Assembly (NCBI GenBank): GCA_007258455.2
Contig: VDFB02373365.1
Coordinates: 217,925,765 to 217,989,764 of the forward strand
Direction of reading: 5' to 3'
From: Sequoia sempervirens
Lineage: Eukaryota > Streptophyta > Pinopsida > Cupressales > Cupressaceae
Length of the DNA stretch: 64,000 nucleotides
The notes beneath the pieces were generated by a model. The model searched no databases. It was not told where the DNA came from and saw only the letters and a program-made list of their open reading frames with translations. Positions 21,951-34,312 of this stretch are shown here, one piece after another. Position 1 is the stretch's first letter. Each line of letters begins with the position of its first letter. The position numbers and the translations under genes are program-made.

Positions 21951-23666
21951 TGCCAAAATCATTGTTTACAATAGTATAATATATTGCATGAGTAGAAATT
22001 CACAAAATAATTCCACAAACACTTCCAAATAACTTCCTAAAACTATAATAGATACAAGATAATATTTCAAACATACTATGGTTAGTCTTCTTTATCATTA
22101 ACATTCTACAACTGATCATAGTACCTCCTGATATCAAAATCTCTTACATGACATGATAGTAATACTTCCTGATTTCAAAAGCTTAGGAATGAAAAAATTA
22201 ATTGCATTTAATTCTCAACGATCTAGTGACATGAATCCTTTAACATTAATGAGCACCTTTGAAATCAATGATAAGATATGTTCAACAATATCCCCATTTT
22301 TCATGATGGAAAAAAAAATATCGTTAACACACCAACACACTTAATATAAAACTCCACTTATGTGATATAACTAGAGATCCTAAGACTATGAAAGATGTAT
22401 AATTTTGGATTCATTTCTCCCCCTTTGAAATAAATGGTAAAGGAAAATAATATTCATATAAGATACATACAATTTGCAAGCCCTCTAGATTCATTCATAT
22501 TTTCATCTAGAGCTTCTTTCTCTCTCCCTCTCTCTATGGAATTTCCTTTCTAATAATAGTTTTGCAAGGCTAAAAGAATTCTCGTGGTAGGGAGTTAACA
22601 CTCCCCCTCAACCTATACTTCATCTTGATTGAAGAAGAGGAAGAAATAATCTAATATTCCTAACATAAAATTTAACATAAAGACAAATTTATATATTGAA
22701 TTCAATGAAGAAAAACATATGAATACATAGATTACTTGGATGTATTGATAGAATTTTTAATTTCACCCACATATATGATATATGAATACAATTTACTAAG
22801 ACTAATTGAGAATGATGCATAATTCTACCACAAATCAAAAATAATATTACTAACTTCCTTACAAATTTCTTGAAGGCTAGATACAATCCTTAAATGAGAA
22901 TTCCCTTGAGAACTAGAGGGGTTCATCCTCTAATCCTAGTGAACAATAGGCTTCATCCAATGAAAAAAAAATCATATGATTTTTTTCCATAAAATTAATT
23001 AGAACACATGTTAAAAAATACAAGAGAATGACAATAATTCAATGCCCATGACATGAATTGACTCTCTACATTTATATGCTAACAATTTCCCTTAAGGAAT
23101 AGGTCCGCCTTGAACCAAAAACAATGTCAAAGCTTAGAATTTGAATTTCACATGCTAAACTAGGTCAGCCTTAAGGCCAAATTAGATACTTTTAGAATTG
23201 GTGTGCCACCCTATGGACCTATCTGCATGCTTACCTAGCTCTTTCTTCCTAAAACTTCACAATTGATGTCCCATGATCTGGGGGTGTCTTATCCATTATG
23301 CCTACTAAAGTAGGTGCTAGTTGACCAACACAATCATCTTATGACAACAATATCTTCCTAGTACCTCATCCATTTCCCTTGAGATTTGGATATGATATGA
23401 AGGTGTCATCATGGATACTATGTTCCAAACTGCAAGCTAGAATATGGTCCTATGGAGGAATGGGGAGGAATTCCCTAGAGTGAATCCGCTCTCGTATAGA
23501 GAACCTAGATTGGAAATCCTCTTATGGTGATATAATTTTGGAGCTTGATCCTTGCATTATGATTTTTATCCTATGTTTGGGTCTCATGTTGATTTTTCCT
23601 TTTGTGATGAAATACCTCATGATTCCTAGATGCAATTCTACAATGGCCTTTCTCAAAAAAGTGACA
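21951..23666 (-). other. Mixed LTR remnants, no gene seen
   Basis: Two copia-like junctions are visible on the minus strand. One is a purine tract at 22,601-22,612 (GTTGAGGGGGAG) followed by TGTTAACTCCC ending at 22,600. The other is a tract near 22,417-22,430 (TTCAAAGGGGGAG). The right end (about 23,666, TGTCACTTTTTTGAG on the minus strand) looks like the start of the 3' LTR of the chromovirus to the right. I cannot close either LTR or find coding content. Confidence 0.4.
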
Positions 23667-23683
23667 TGAAAAGTCCTCCCCTC
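23667..23683 (-). other. Polypurine tract of chromovirus relic
   Basis: The minus strand reads GAGAGGGGAGGACTTTT just beyond the end of the integrase frame and next to a TG that could open the 3' LTR. Confidence 0.5.
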
Positions 23684-24960
23684 TCAAAAATTTTTGTCCT
23701 CAAGAAATGAAAATTAGAATTCTCGAGCACTTAATTTAGGTCCTTTCCAATTTTCATATCGATTGGAAGATTCTTCTAATGAACAAGATATTCCATTATG
23801 CTCCTATTTCTTAGAACCTTGACCTAGGTGTTGATCACTACTGGAACGAGAGTGAGTTTCTCATCATCATCTAGTGGTGGTAACTCACCTACAAGAGATA
23901 TATTCAATCCAAAAACCTTCTTCAAACATGAAACATGGAAAACATTGTGGATTTTTCTATCTACCAAAAGCTTCACCTCATAAGCAACTTCTCCAACCAT
24001 TTGGATTATCTTGTATGACCACTAGAACTTAGGCTTCAAGTTCTTTGCTCCACCTTTTTTGATGGATTATTGTATATATCATTGCAAGATTATGAATACT
24101 ACATCCCCTACTTCAAATGAACTTTCTATGCACTTTAAATCTACATACATATTTTGTTGATTTTGAGCATTTTGCAAGTGATCCTTAAATGATATCAAAA
24201 TCTCCTAATTTTGTTTGACCAAATTTCTTTTTGTTGGAACCATACTATCTATGAGAATCAATTTAACAAAGGTCAAAGCATCATATTCATGGAGTGTTTT
24301 GAAAGGAGACATGCCAATTGACATGTGGTGAGTGGTATTATAGCAATACTCTACCAAATGCATCGACTTGATCCAAGATGACTACTCGCTAGTGGCATAG
24401 TTCCATAGATAAATTTCCACCCATTTGTTCATAATTTTGGTTTGCACATTAGTTTTTAGATGGTAGCTAGTCCTAGGAGTGAGCTTAGTGCTAGTTAAAA
24501 GAAAAAATCCTCTCTAAAAATCAATGAGGAAATGAGGAACTAGCTATCTCTGTCAATTACAATTTTCTTTGGGAGCCCATGCAACTAGAAAACTTCCTTG
24601 AAGAATAGTTCTCCGAATTGCGGATCTTTATAGTCACTAGAGATGGAAAATAAATGTGCATATTTATTCAATCCATCAACTACAACACATATACAATATT
24701 TTCCTTGCACCTTGGGTAATCTGGTAATGAAATCCATGGACATACTTTCCCATTTGTGCTTTGGAATGGGAAGAAGTTGTAGTAGTCCAACCAAAAAATC
24801 TATCTCATTTGTTTTGTCGACATGTGACACATTCCCTAATATGTGTGAGAACACCCTCCTTAAGACCCTTCCAAGAGAACCTTTCTCTGATCTACCAATA
24901 AGTTTTGTAGAAATTGGAATGCTTTGACATAGGTGCATTATGATAGGCTTCAAGTATATT
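23684..24960 (-). pseudogene. Chromovirus integrase with chromodomain (relic)
   Basis: From right to left: the integrase core begins with MDFITRLPKVQGKY (24,725-24,745), which keeps the first catalytic Asp. It continues as DGLNKYAHLF and LHGLPKKIVIDRDS (24,560-24,595), where the second Asp is expected. Then come YNTTHHMSIGMSPFKTLHEY (24,300-24,360) and VDRKIHNVFHVSCLKKVFGL (23,910-23,975), the usual C-terminal part. The last part, near 23,745-23,850, has RSIMEYLVH then KNLPID, matching the chromodomain that lets these elements integrate at marked chromatin. There are many frameshifts and stops, but the order is complete. Confidence 0.8.
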
Positions 24961-25625
24961 CTCTTTCACCTTGGATTCAAGAACCAGAAACACTCTATTC
25001 TTGAAGATAATTAGATCTTTTGATACCACATACTAGTCATCCTTTTTCATACCTTCTAGAATTATAGTAGTAAAAGGATCCCTAGAATATTTCTCCATGA
25101 TTGAATCCTTCCAGTCTGTTGATGTGATGTATACATGACATAGAGTAAGTATCCTAGAGAGTGCATCTGGCACAATATTCTTTATTACTTTGACATATTC
25201 AATATCAAAGTCATAGGATTAAAGTTTGCATACCCATTTTTACTACCTGTCATTCAAGTTTTGTTGACTCAAGAATAAATTTAAGCTGTTATGATCTAAT
25301 TTGACCACAATCTTTTATACAATAGGTATCTCTAAAATTTATTTGAGGAATGCATTATGGATAGCATCATTTTTTCATATATGGAGTATCCTCTTTCATG
25401 TACCCTCAAATTCCTACTTTCAAAGGCTATGGGGTGTCCCTTATGAGAAAGTACCACACCAATTCCTTTACCAGAAGCATCACATTAGATACAACAAATG
25501 GAATTAGAAATTAGGAATTGCAAGAACTAGAAAAAAACTCATTACCTCTTTTTGCTTCTCAAAGGTCCTTTGTGATTCCTCTATCAATTCAAAAGCTCCT
25601 ACTTTAGTCAAATTGGTGAGAGGTG
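24961..25625 (-). pseudogene. Chromovirus RNase H (relic)
   Basis: CDASGKGIGVVLSHKGHPIAF (25,430-25,495) is the RNase H start motif, with its catalytic Asp kept. NLRVHERGYSIYEK follows. To the right FELIEESQRTFEKQK (25,555-25,600) is the connection from the RT. Frame shifts are frequent. Its upstream neighbour is separated from it by the 787-bp DNA transposon at 25,626. Confidence 0.75.
25622..25625. other. 4-bp target duplication (left), DNA transposon copy 1
   Basis: GGTG, repeated as GGTG at 26,413-26,416 on the other side of the element. Confidence 0.75.
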
Positions 25626-26412
25626 GGGTATGTGCATAATCATCATGGAAAAAATAGGCCCTTAAGTGTTGAAAAATTTAGAAAAATCAGAGTTAGGCAA
25701 CTTGACGTAAAAATTTGAATAAGTTATCTATATTATTTCAAAAATAGAATAGAATTTGTAGCAAAATGAATGTAGTTTCTAAACTACTAGGTTTTTTTTT
25801 TTTTAAAATCTATTTGGTGAAAACTTGAAATTTCAATGCAGTAGTACTTAAATTTCAAGGAAAAAATAAAAGTAGGTTTTTGTCTGACCACCCTAACCAC
25901 AATAAAATGATAATATTTTTTTATAAGATTTTATATATAAGTAGAGGACTCATCTCTCAATGTGATGCATACTTTTTTGTAATTATTTTCCAAGTAAATA
26001 ATTAATTATGAATTTTTATTACAAATTTTTAAAAATATAAAAAATCCTATGTTTGACCACCTTAACTTGGTCAAAACTTCATGAAATTCATTTTTTTTAA
26101 TCCTATAGTATGTGAAACATAGAATGTGATGCATATTTCAGATTCAAAAAATGTGATACAATTTGAAAGCTATAAATATTTTTCAATCAACTTATCAATC
26201 GGGACTTTAGTTGTAATTCAAATAGAAAATAAATAATAAATATTTATTAAATTCTAAGTAAAGCATAATTTATATTGGTGGAAATCTAAGAATCTATTTT
26301 AAAAAACCTTTTCATTTCATCAATTTTGGGTAAAAAAAAGTCGTCAGCCACATGCCCTGCACATACTCATGATATTGCCACCTTTTGGCCCATCATGATC
26401 CTCAACGTACCC
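25626..26412. mobile_element. Non-autonomous DNA transposon with TIRs, copy 1 (787 bp)
   Basis: The left end GGGTATGTGCATAATCATCA and the right end (reverse complement) GGGTACGTTGAGGATCATGA are inverted repeats. The flanks carry the 4-base repeat GGTG. The element lies inside the chromovirus pol: the frame to its right (ending FSQFMT) and to its left (beginning LTNLTK) meet in register when the insert and one GGTG are left out. It is AT-rich and has no ORF of note, so it must be mobilised in trans. It pairs along its full length with 40,981-41,766. The superfamily is unclear; a 4-base duplication does not fit the common plant groups hAT, Mutator, CACTA or PIF/Harbinger. Confidence 0.85.
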
Positions 26413-26580
26413 GGTGTCATAAATTGAGAAAATCCTCTAACAAACCTCTGGTAATAGCTACCTAGTCCAAAGTAACCACTTGGATGAGACAAGCTTGTAG
26501 GAGGTGGCTAATCTGGAATGGCTTGGATCTTCTTCTCATCAACCTAAGCTCCTTTATCACTTATGACATGTCCCAAATAT
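26413..26580 (-). pseudogene. Chromovirus reverse transcriptase C-terminal fragment
   Basis: YLGHVISDKGA (about 26,545-26,578) and VDEKKIQAIPD, then GSYYQRFVRGFSQFMT, are the end of a Ty3 RT and its connection to RNase H. The fragment is cut on the right by copia LTR C at 26,581. I did not find the rest of this RT on the far side of the copia chain. Confidence 0.75.
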
Positions 26581-28172
26581 TGTTGAAATGTACAAGACTT
26601 TTGAGATGTGGGTGAATTAGTTTTAACCTAAAACTTCAAATCCATTATTAACACTTAGATCCACATTCATTCATTAAACCCTTAATCTATTATGATGAAT
26701 TAATCATGAAATGAAAATAACAGAAACTAAATCATACACACAAGAACACCAGATTTAAGTGGAAAACCCAAGAAGGGAAAAACCACAGTGAATATTAGCT
26801 TGCAATCTAAGTAATATCAACACCACTTACAATAGGTCTCATTACTGGAAGGGCTCACTTCCCAAAGAAGAAAGGCTCACTACCAAAATAGAAAGAAGAA
26901 AGAATGATAGAATGAGAAAGTATCTCATAACAACAAGATAATCCATCACAACACCTCAACATCATTAGCAACTCTCGAAAAGATCAAGAAACCTTCTGCA
27001 CATAGCATCTAGCAATCTTGCATTATAGCTCACACTGCATTTTGTATCTTTGCACTCTACTACTCTTAATTTCACATCACAACACTTATCACAAAAACAA
27101 CCATCATCTCACATCAAATCATCTTGCATTTATACCATCAACGACTTGAAAAAAATCTTCAAGTTGTCCACACATGCATCACACTTAAAAATTGAAAAAT
27201 AGGTCACCACTAAACATTCCCATGGTGAATTGGAATGAAAGTGAACCATAATAAAAGATAGCATAGACACAAATTAACTCTCACACACCAAATTACACCA
27301 TCATTAATAATTAAATGCCTTCACATGTAGTGTAAACACCAAGGTTGATCTTTACTCATGTAAACACCATTGGTCAATTAAGTGCATGCTTCTTTTTTTA
27401 TCAAGATGGCATGTAGACCACAAAAAACACTTTTAGATGATCTAGAAAAATCCATGAACCACCCAAGATCAAAAAAATTCTTCACACCAACTCATACCAG
27501 TAAAACACATTCATCCTAAACACCCAGTTTACCTTCCATACACACTGACATATGAAAAATGCTCTACACTACACCAAATCATGAACACTCTTGGATTACG
27601 AAAGATATTAACAATATGAAAAACTTCCCAGATTTGTAAGACCAAACATCAACTCATAGAGAAATGTGTAGAAAATACATTTCTTTGAGAAACCACTACA
27701 AACAACACTACAAACTCAATTTACACACTGGTGAACATATCTCTCTCTTCACATAGATCCAAAAGCCAAAATTATGGATATAGAATCTCTTAACACCTCT
27801 AATCAACATATATGAACCACATAGGCATATCTTCAACCTAGAAGAAATGTGGAGCAAAACTAGAAAACAACTCCATCACCCACAATACCATTGCAACACA
27901 CTATTTCCTCTTTTATCAAATTTTCTCAAAAGCACTTGGAAACCAAGCACCAAAGACACATCCTCATCATCTTCAACACTTCCACAACCATAGAAAAAAT
28001 CTTATCAAAGCAACATTAGAGGTTAAAACCAATAGCTTTATTAATGACAACATAATGCAACTAATCAAAGCATCAACTGCACCCATGCAACCATCTCACT
28101 CAACTACAAAAATCAATGATAACACAAGATTTTTGACATCAATGACAACACCAAATGCTCATACATGAAACA
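26581..28172 (-). repeat. Copia LTR C
   Basis: The minus strand starts TGTTTCATG after a purine tract (28,173-28,185) and ends ACATTTCAACA at 26,581. It shares with LTRs A and B the word TTGTCATTGATGTC near its start and, near its end, a GGTTTTTCCC...GGGTTTTCCAC block (26,758-26,792) and ATTCACCCACATCTCA. At 1,592 bases it is longer than A and B. It lies directly against the chromovirus RT. Confidence 0.75.
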
Positions 28173-28184
28173 ATATCCCCCTTT

Positions 28185-29414
28185 TGTTGAACAGTCTACA
28201 TAATTGAGAGGGGCTGAATTAGTTATCATAAAACAATTTTCTTTTCTTTAGTTAAGTTAGAGCAGGCTTATATCAATCAGAAAATAATCAAATAGGTATG
28301 AACATGAAAGAACACAACAACACCATGCATAATAAACACAAAAATTTATGTGGAAACCCAAGGGAAAAACCATAGAGAATGCTAATTCTCAATTATAAAA
28401 CACTAGTTAAGGTGTCACTGGTTAAGATAATTTTTACAAAGGTCTCTCTACCAAGTTGCTCATTGTAGGTAAGGCTCACTGTCGGTGGGCTCAATGACCG
28501 ATTAATATAAAAACAAAATAGTCTCACTAAAAAAAATTGAACTAATGAAATTACATCTACATATGCATGAACTTAGTTCTAATTAAGAGCACTATATCTG
28601 TCTATAGTAGATCCGGTCAAGAATATTTTGCATTCCTTCCTCGCACAACCATTATAAATCAAATTACTTCTTCCTTCGCACCCTTTTATCTACTCGCATA
28701 CACCATACTCCATTCTACTCATTTCATAAGAAAAAAACAACTTTTTACTTATACCATTCCATGCCTCCATAATCTCCTCAGTCAGCCAAACACAATGTCT
28801 TCATAGTCTTCTAAGTCGGCCAAACACAATTTGAATTTAGATCATTACAAAACATGTCGGCATGAGGAACAACCTTGAAATATTCAATAAGGCCTTGCAC
28901 GCTAGCACCAGAACCAAAATAGAGGTCGCACATAAAGATATTCTTACCATGTTACCAAGGGACCCATAAATAGGTCATACATAAGATAGGTTCATTACAT
29001 AACATAATTATCAAAAGATAGCCAACTTTGAACTACATAAAATATATTCTGAAGCCGATTGGAATGCCACAATAAGACCAAATCTTTATTATCATCAATT
29101 TTAGTATCAACTAGAGAAACACAATATACCGAAACTTGTAACATGCTACATGAATTTCTAGATAGCAAGGTTACCTAGAGTAAGCTTTGAGCACAACAAC
29201 TAGCATCAAAAGATTAGAATTCATTATTCTACATTAACTATCTTCCACAGATGTCCCAAAAAGAAGTACTACCATATCCAGATCAAAGATAACATCCACA
29301 CTACACAACATCAAAGCATACGATAGGATAGATCATTTTTGTATATTATCCAAAACTCAACCTTCTAGATCCAGGTTTTGACATCAATGACAACAATTCT
29401 AAATCATCTCAACA
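28185..29414 (-). repeat. Copia LTR B
   Basis: The minus strand starts TGTTGAGATGATTTAG at 29,414 and ends GACTGTTCAACA at 28,185, 1,230 bases. Only about 12 purine-rich bases (AAAAGGGGGATA) separate it from LTR C, so the internal region between B and C is gone except for the polypurine tract. Confidence 0.75.
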
Positions 29415-30296
29415 ATCTCCTCTGTTGGCATTGATGGAAAAACAAGAAAATCCAAAAAAAAAAATCCTCCAAGCACTCCCCCTTTTTCAAGCAATTCAAT
29501 ACTTCTTGTTTTTGTTTTTCTCTTCATTTTCTCCCCGTTTTTTCCATCAAAGGTAAAGGGAAAAATAAGATCATTCAAGAGATCAAGTAAAACTATCACT
29601 TTTCACATGAAATATTTTCTTGTACCTTTCTCTCACAATTGGAAGAATCCTCTTCTAAGCTAGCATTGTAGAAACCATTCTGGCACACAAACTATCCAAT
29701 AGAGTGAATAGCATAAATGAAGATGACCAGTTTGGAGATAGGCACTATCGTTCACAATCCTCTACATCATAAATTATCTTAAAGAGATGATCCAACCAGA
29801 CCTCAACAGTTTATTTGACCAATCAGAAGGTTTTAACCAAATCTTCCCTCTATCTCTGAATAGACAATAACTCAGCTTGCAACTCTCCAACTCTTATTCT
29901 CTATTTTCCATATTTATCTTTGAAGAAGTCAAAACACTTCCCAATATCATTCAATCTAGATTCAATAGCTTCAATTTTGCTTCTAAAATTATCAATAGTA
30001 GTAGGCCACCGGAGACAATACCTGTAGATGTCATACTTCTCCTTAATGCATTCTCTTGTCTCACCAATGTGTTTGGATAACTTCTATTTGGATTTAACAC
30101 ACCTTATCTTAATCATAGCTTGGAACTTATGTCCTTCAAATCCTTCCCACAACAACCCTTCTTCAACAACTTCTATTAGATCATCCGATAATGATTCACA
30201 AACATCTGAAATAGTAATACCCTTTTTGAGAAGATAATCAACCAAGGAATCATCAATTCTAAACCTACTGACCGTAGAGTAGGCATACCACATTTC
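29415..30296 (-). pseudogene. Unknown ORF between copia LTRs A and B
   Basis: One reading frame runs from inside the LTR A end (30,341) to about 29,830 with three stops: RFRIDDSLVDYLLKKGITIS, LSDDLIEVVEEG, then EAIESRLNDIGKCFDFFKDK and RVGELQAELLSIQR. The second half is heptad-like, probably a coiled coil. None of the gag, protease, integrase or RT motifs are present. A site like the Met PBS (TGGTATGCC at 30,282-30,290) and a polypurine-like tract at 29,415-29,426 flank it. It therefore has the layout of a short non-autonomous copia derivative with a foreign or private ORF. I cannot name the product. Confidence 0.5.
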
Positions 30297-31551
30297 TATT
30301 GGAAATACAAGGGTAGACAACTGAGAGGGGGGGTGAATCAATTGTCACAAAAATTCAAAACTTATCCAACTTATTAACCTTATTCTCAGATTTGATTATT
30401 AACAATGAAAACATAAATCATCAACACATTAGAAACACACATAACACCAAGATTTTTACGTGGAAACCCTGTTAGGGGAAAAACCATGGTCGAGGTCAGT
30501 CCACAAAATTATACCCTGTTAAAAGTATAATGAAAATGAAATATGGGGAATGAACATGCATTTAGGCACACTGCCTAGAGATCAATGCTCAATTACAAAG
30601 GAATATACACTATCTTACAAAGAGATTCAGATTACAGCCATCTAGATTTTGAGCTAAGAAAATAGCATCTGCTAATGCCTGATTACAATTCCAATTAAGC
30701 ACATAAATACTTCTCCACACTTCTTCACTTTATTTCACACTCCACTCTACCTTCAAATGATTTAAAACACTATTCATGCACACACACATTCAACATCCAT
30801 TTTCCACACTTAAATTTGAATAAAAAATCACTATTATATATATGTAACAAGAAATTTCATCACTACAAGTCAGCTAGAAAGAAATAAGAAAATGAATATA
30901 AATTGTCGACCCAAAACATTAAAGATTATCAATGCGAATCAATGAAAGTTGATCACAACTTAGTGAGGACTCAAATAAACATATCCAACATGAAAACACT
31001 TTAATTAATTTATCCTTGAAGATCCACAACATGCTACAAACACTATGTTGGCCAAGAACAAGGAAAACATGAACACACAAGAGAAAATTTTGGATCACGA
31101 GCACAACGATCAATGTGGACATGCAACAAAGATAGAGCATAATCTAGAATAATCCACAAGCATCAAAAATCATAAGAGAAGCATCCACAACAACTGAACT
31201 AACCGAAATAGCATGATCTTCAATCAGGAACACCAACTAAAGAAACAAAAAAATTGTTAGAATGAAAATCTTCATAACTCAATCAAATATTTATGTGGAT
31301 CTCTAAAACTTGATGTGGATAAACTAGATACACTCATCAATAAACCCTTTAGTCCACAACCTCTTATCAACAATGTACATAAATAACCACCAGTATGTCA
31401 GCTACACTGAACTTCACTTTACCACTAACAACCTGCAACTCATTACAATTTTCTCAATATCCTTGACATATACAACTCCAAATACATTTATGCTAATAGT
31501 GTTGACATCAATGACAACCACATATCAGCAACACAACCACAACATCCAACA
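30297..31551 (-). repeat. Copia LTR A
   Basis: The minus strand starts TGTTGGATGTTG at 31,551 after a polypurine tract and ends TATTTCCAATA at 30,297, 1,255 bases. It holds the shared block CATGGTTTTTCCCC...GGTTTCCACGT (30,458-30,490) and GATTCACCCCCCCTCTCA near its end. It serves as 3' LTR to the copia polyprotein on its right and as 5' LTR to the short unit on its left. Confidence 0.75.
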
Positions 31552-31565
31552 TTCTCCCCCTTTGG
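31552..31565 (-). other. Polypurine tract of copia element
   Basis: The minus strand reads CCAAAGGGGGAGAA directly before the TGTTGG start of LTR A. A second purine tract at 31,708-31,723 is an alternative. Confidence 0.7.
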
Positions 31566-31806
31566 CATTGATGGCAACATATGATGTGAAAAACACCATC
31601 AACGCAACTAACTCCTACTTAGGATTTGACTCATCTTCTCCTAAACACTTTCAAATAATCTTTCTCCCCATTAGGCTCTTCTCCTTAGATAATCACTAGT
31701 TTTTTACATGACTCTTCTCCCCCTTTGACATTAACCACAAAATCAATCTGAAGCAAGATATGATTGTGAAATGCACAGACTGATGCAATGCAATGCATCC
31801 TTAGTT

Positions 31807-33360
31807 CTAATTAGGAGGGGTAATCACCCCTAACTTCCCTCTGAGATACTCAAAAGTATCCTTAGGCAATGGCTTGGTAAAAATTTCTGCAATCTGCTCC
31901 TTAGTAGGCGCATACTCTAGTCTGACTTCCTTTCCACTTACCTTCTCCCTCAAAAAGTGAAACTTGATAGATAGATGCTTTTTTTTTTAATGCAGTACCA
32001 GATTCTTGGAAATGTTAATAACACTTGAGTTATCATAGAATATAGCAATAGGCTCATCATATACAATTTTGATATCCTTTAGCATTTTTTTCATCCATAG
32101 GACTTGAGTACAATTGTTAGTAACAACAATGTATTCGGCCTCTACAGTAGACAAGGAAATGGCATTTTGATTCTTGCTTAACCATGAAATTAGCTTCTTA
32201 CCCAAGAAAAATGCTCCACCACTAATACTTTTTCTATCATTCACATCTCCTACCCAGTCACCATCAGTAAAGGCACTCAAGGTAAGATCATCATCTTTAG
32301 GATACCATAGGCCAAGATCAACAATTCCCTTCAAGTATCTGAAAATTCTCTTTAAAACATTCACATGAGATTCCTTCATATTAGCTTGAAATCTTGCAAC
32401 AATACATACAACATTCATGATATAGGGCCTAGTTTGAGTTAAGTACAACAATCCACCAATCATTGATTTGTATCTTTTTTTATTTTCTTTCAGAGAATCA
32501 TCTTTTATTGTCAACTTGCATCTAGTCACTATGGGTGTACCAACTGGCTTTGAATCTTCCATACCAAACTTCTTTAGCAATTCCTTCACATACTTGGACT
32601 GAGATATAAAAATCTCTTTACCTAATTGATTAATTTGAAATCCCAAAAATAATTTCATCTCACCAATCATAGACATCTCAAATTCAATCTGCATCTCATT
32701 AGCAAACTTCATGCACAAACCATCATCTCCTCCAAAAATGATATCATCAAGAAAGACTTCAACAATCAAATCTTTATTATGATCAATCTTGAAATATAGA
32801 TTACTATTAGCAGCTCCTTTGTTAAATCCAAGCTTCAACAAATACTTGTCGAATCTTGCATACCATACTCTAGGGGCTTGCTTGAGTCCATACAATGCTT
32901 TCTTTAACTGACACACCATATCTTCTTTATCAGTCAACTGGAATCCATCAGGTTTCGCAACATACACTTCTTCTTCCAATTCACCATTTAGAAAAGCTAA
33001 TTTTACATCCATCTGATAAACTTTGTAGTTCTTGTGAGCAACATAGTCAAGAAATATTCTTACAACTTCAATTCTAGCAACAGGGGAAAAGGTCTCTTCA
33101 AAATCAATTTATTCCATCTGTGAATATCCCTTACATACCAATCTTTCTTTGTTTCTAACCACTTCCCCTTGCTCATTCAGTTTGTTTCTAAAGACCCATT
33201 TGGTTCCAATAACATTCTTATCCTTAGGTCTAGGAACAAGAATCCATGTATCATTATTTTCAATCTATTTTAACTCTTCTTTCATTGCTTCAACCCAATG
33301 CTTATCTTTACATGCTTCAATTCACACTAGTAGGCTCAGTCTTTGAAATCAAGCAATACT
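31807..33360 (-). pseudogene. Ty1/copia reverse transcriptase and RNase H
   Basis: The RT opens with DTWILVPRPKDKNVIGTKWV (33,190-33,250), then [42 protein letters not shown] and the active site FLDDIIFGG (Asp-Asp near 32,743-32,748, intact). RNase H follows: [32 protein letters not shown] and FYDNSSVI, with its catalytic residues kept. A stop in a run of A at 31,988 cuts the last 60 codons, which are still readable to GVITPPN and the TAG at 31,807. Apart from that stop and one near 33,110 the frame is open. This is a late-decayed copia copy. Confidence 0.9.
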
Positions 33361-34312
33361 CTTCTGCAATATTTCTCCTAGTCTAGACATCTTTGTTCTT
33401 ATCACCTATAATATGATCTTCTGAATGATTCAATATTACATACCTCAGAGTCTTCTTAGGATGTTCTTCAACTTTAGGCTCTTCTGATCTCTTTTCTGCA
33501 ACTTCACTACTTTCTTCTTCTTCCTCATTTTCTTGATTTACCAGATTGATTTGCACTTGATTTGTAGTCTGAACTTGTTTTCCTTTGTTTGTACTATCAT
33601 CCTGATTAACAGAGTCATATCCACAGGTTTTGGATAGTGTACCTAAGTCTTCATCAACCTTGACATTTGCAGTTTCAACCATTTTCTTCAGTATTTTATT
33701 GTAATGCTAGTAGGCCTTACTTTTAGTAGCATAACCCAAAAAGATACCTTCATCACTCCTACCATCAAACTTTCCTATGGCTTCATCTCTCTTAATATAA
33801 CATTTGATTCCAAATATCTTGAAGTATTTAATAGTAGGCTTTTCACTAGTCCATAGCTCAAAAGGGGTATTACCAATATCACCTCTTATTTGTACCCAGT
33901 AGTAATCACAACTTCTCTCCAATAGATATGAGGGACATTTCCTTCCAACATCATACTTCTAGCAGCATCTTCAATTGTTTTGTTCTTTCCACAACTCCAT
34001 TTTGCTGAGGGGTTCACGGTGCAGATAATTGTCTGTTTATTACATGTTCTTCACAAAAAGTATTAAATTCACTGAAAGTGAATTCACCACATCTATCTGA
34101 TCTCAGACATTTAATCTTCAAACATATCTCTGTCTCAACCATAGCTTTAAAGATCTTAAACTCTTCCAGTGCTTTAGATTTATCCCTTAAGAAATAAACC
34201 TATACCATTCTAGAATAATCATCAATGAGTAGCATGAAATACCTGTAACCTTTTCAACTTCTGACCTTAGAGGGACCACATAGATTAATATGCACAAGAT
34301 CTAACAATTCAT
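33361..34312 (-). pseudogene. Ty1/copia integrase core and C-terminal linker
   Basis: Right to left: VHINLCGP (34,275-34,300) has Asn where the first catalytic Asp is expected. LRSDRCGEFTFSEF (near 34,090) keeps the second Asp, and NGVVERTKQ (near 33,980) keeps the Glu. TPFELWTSEKPTIKYFKIFG and KFDGRSDEGIFLGYATKSKA (33,715-33,870) are the C-terminal part. An acidic spacer (33,460-33,680) leads to HSEDHIIGDKNKDV, a conserved integrase-RT junction. Several frameshifts are present. Confidence 0.85.

Noticed and set aside
25626..26412. Possible LTR pair formed by 25,626-26,412 and 40,981-41,766
   Set aside because: The ends are inverted repeats rather than TG...CA, each copy has its own 4-base duplication, and copy 1 interrupts a frame that continues across it.
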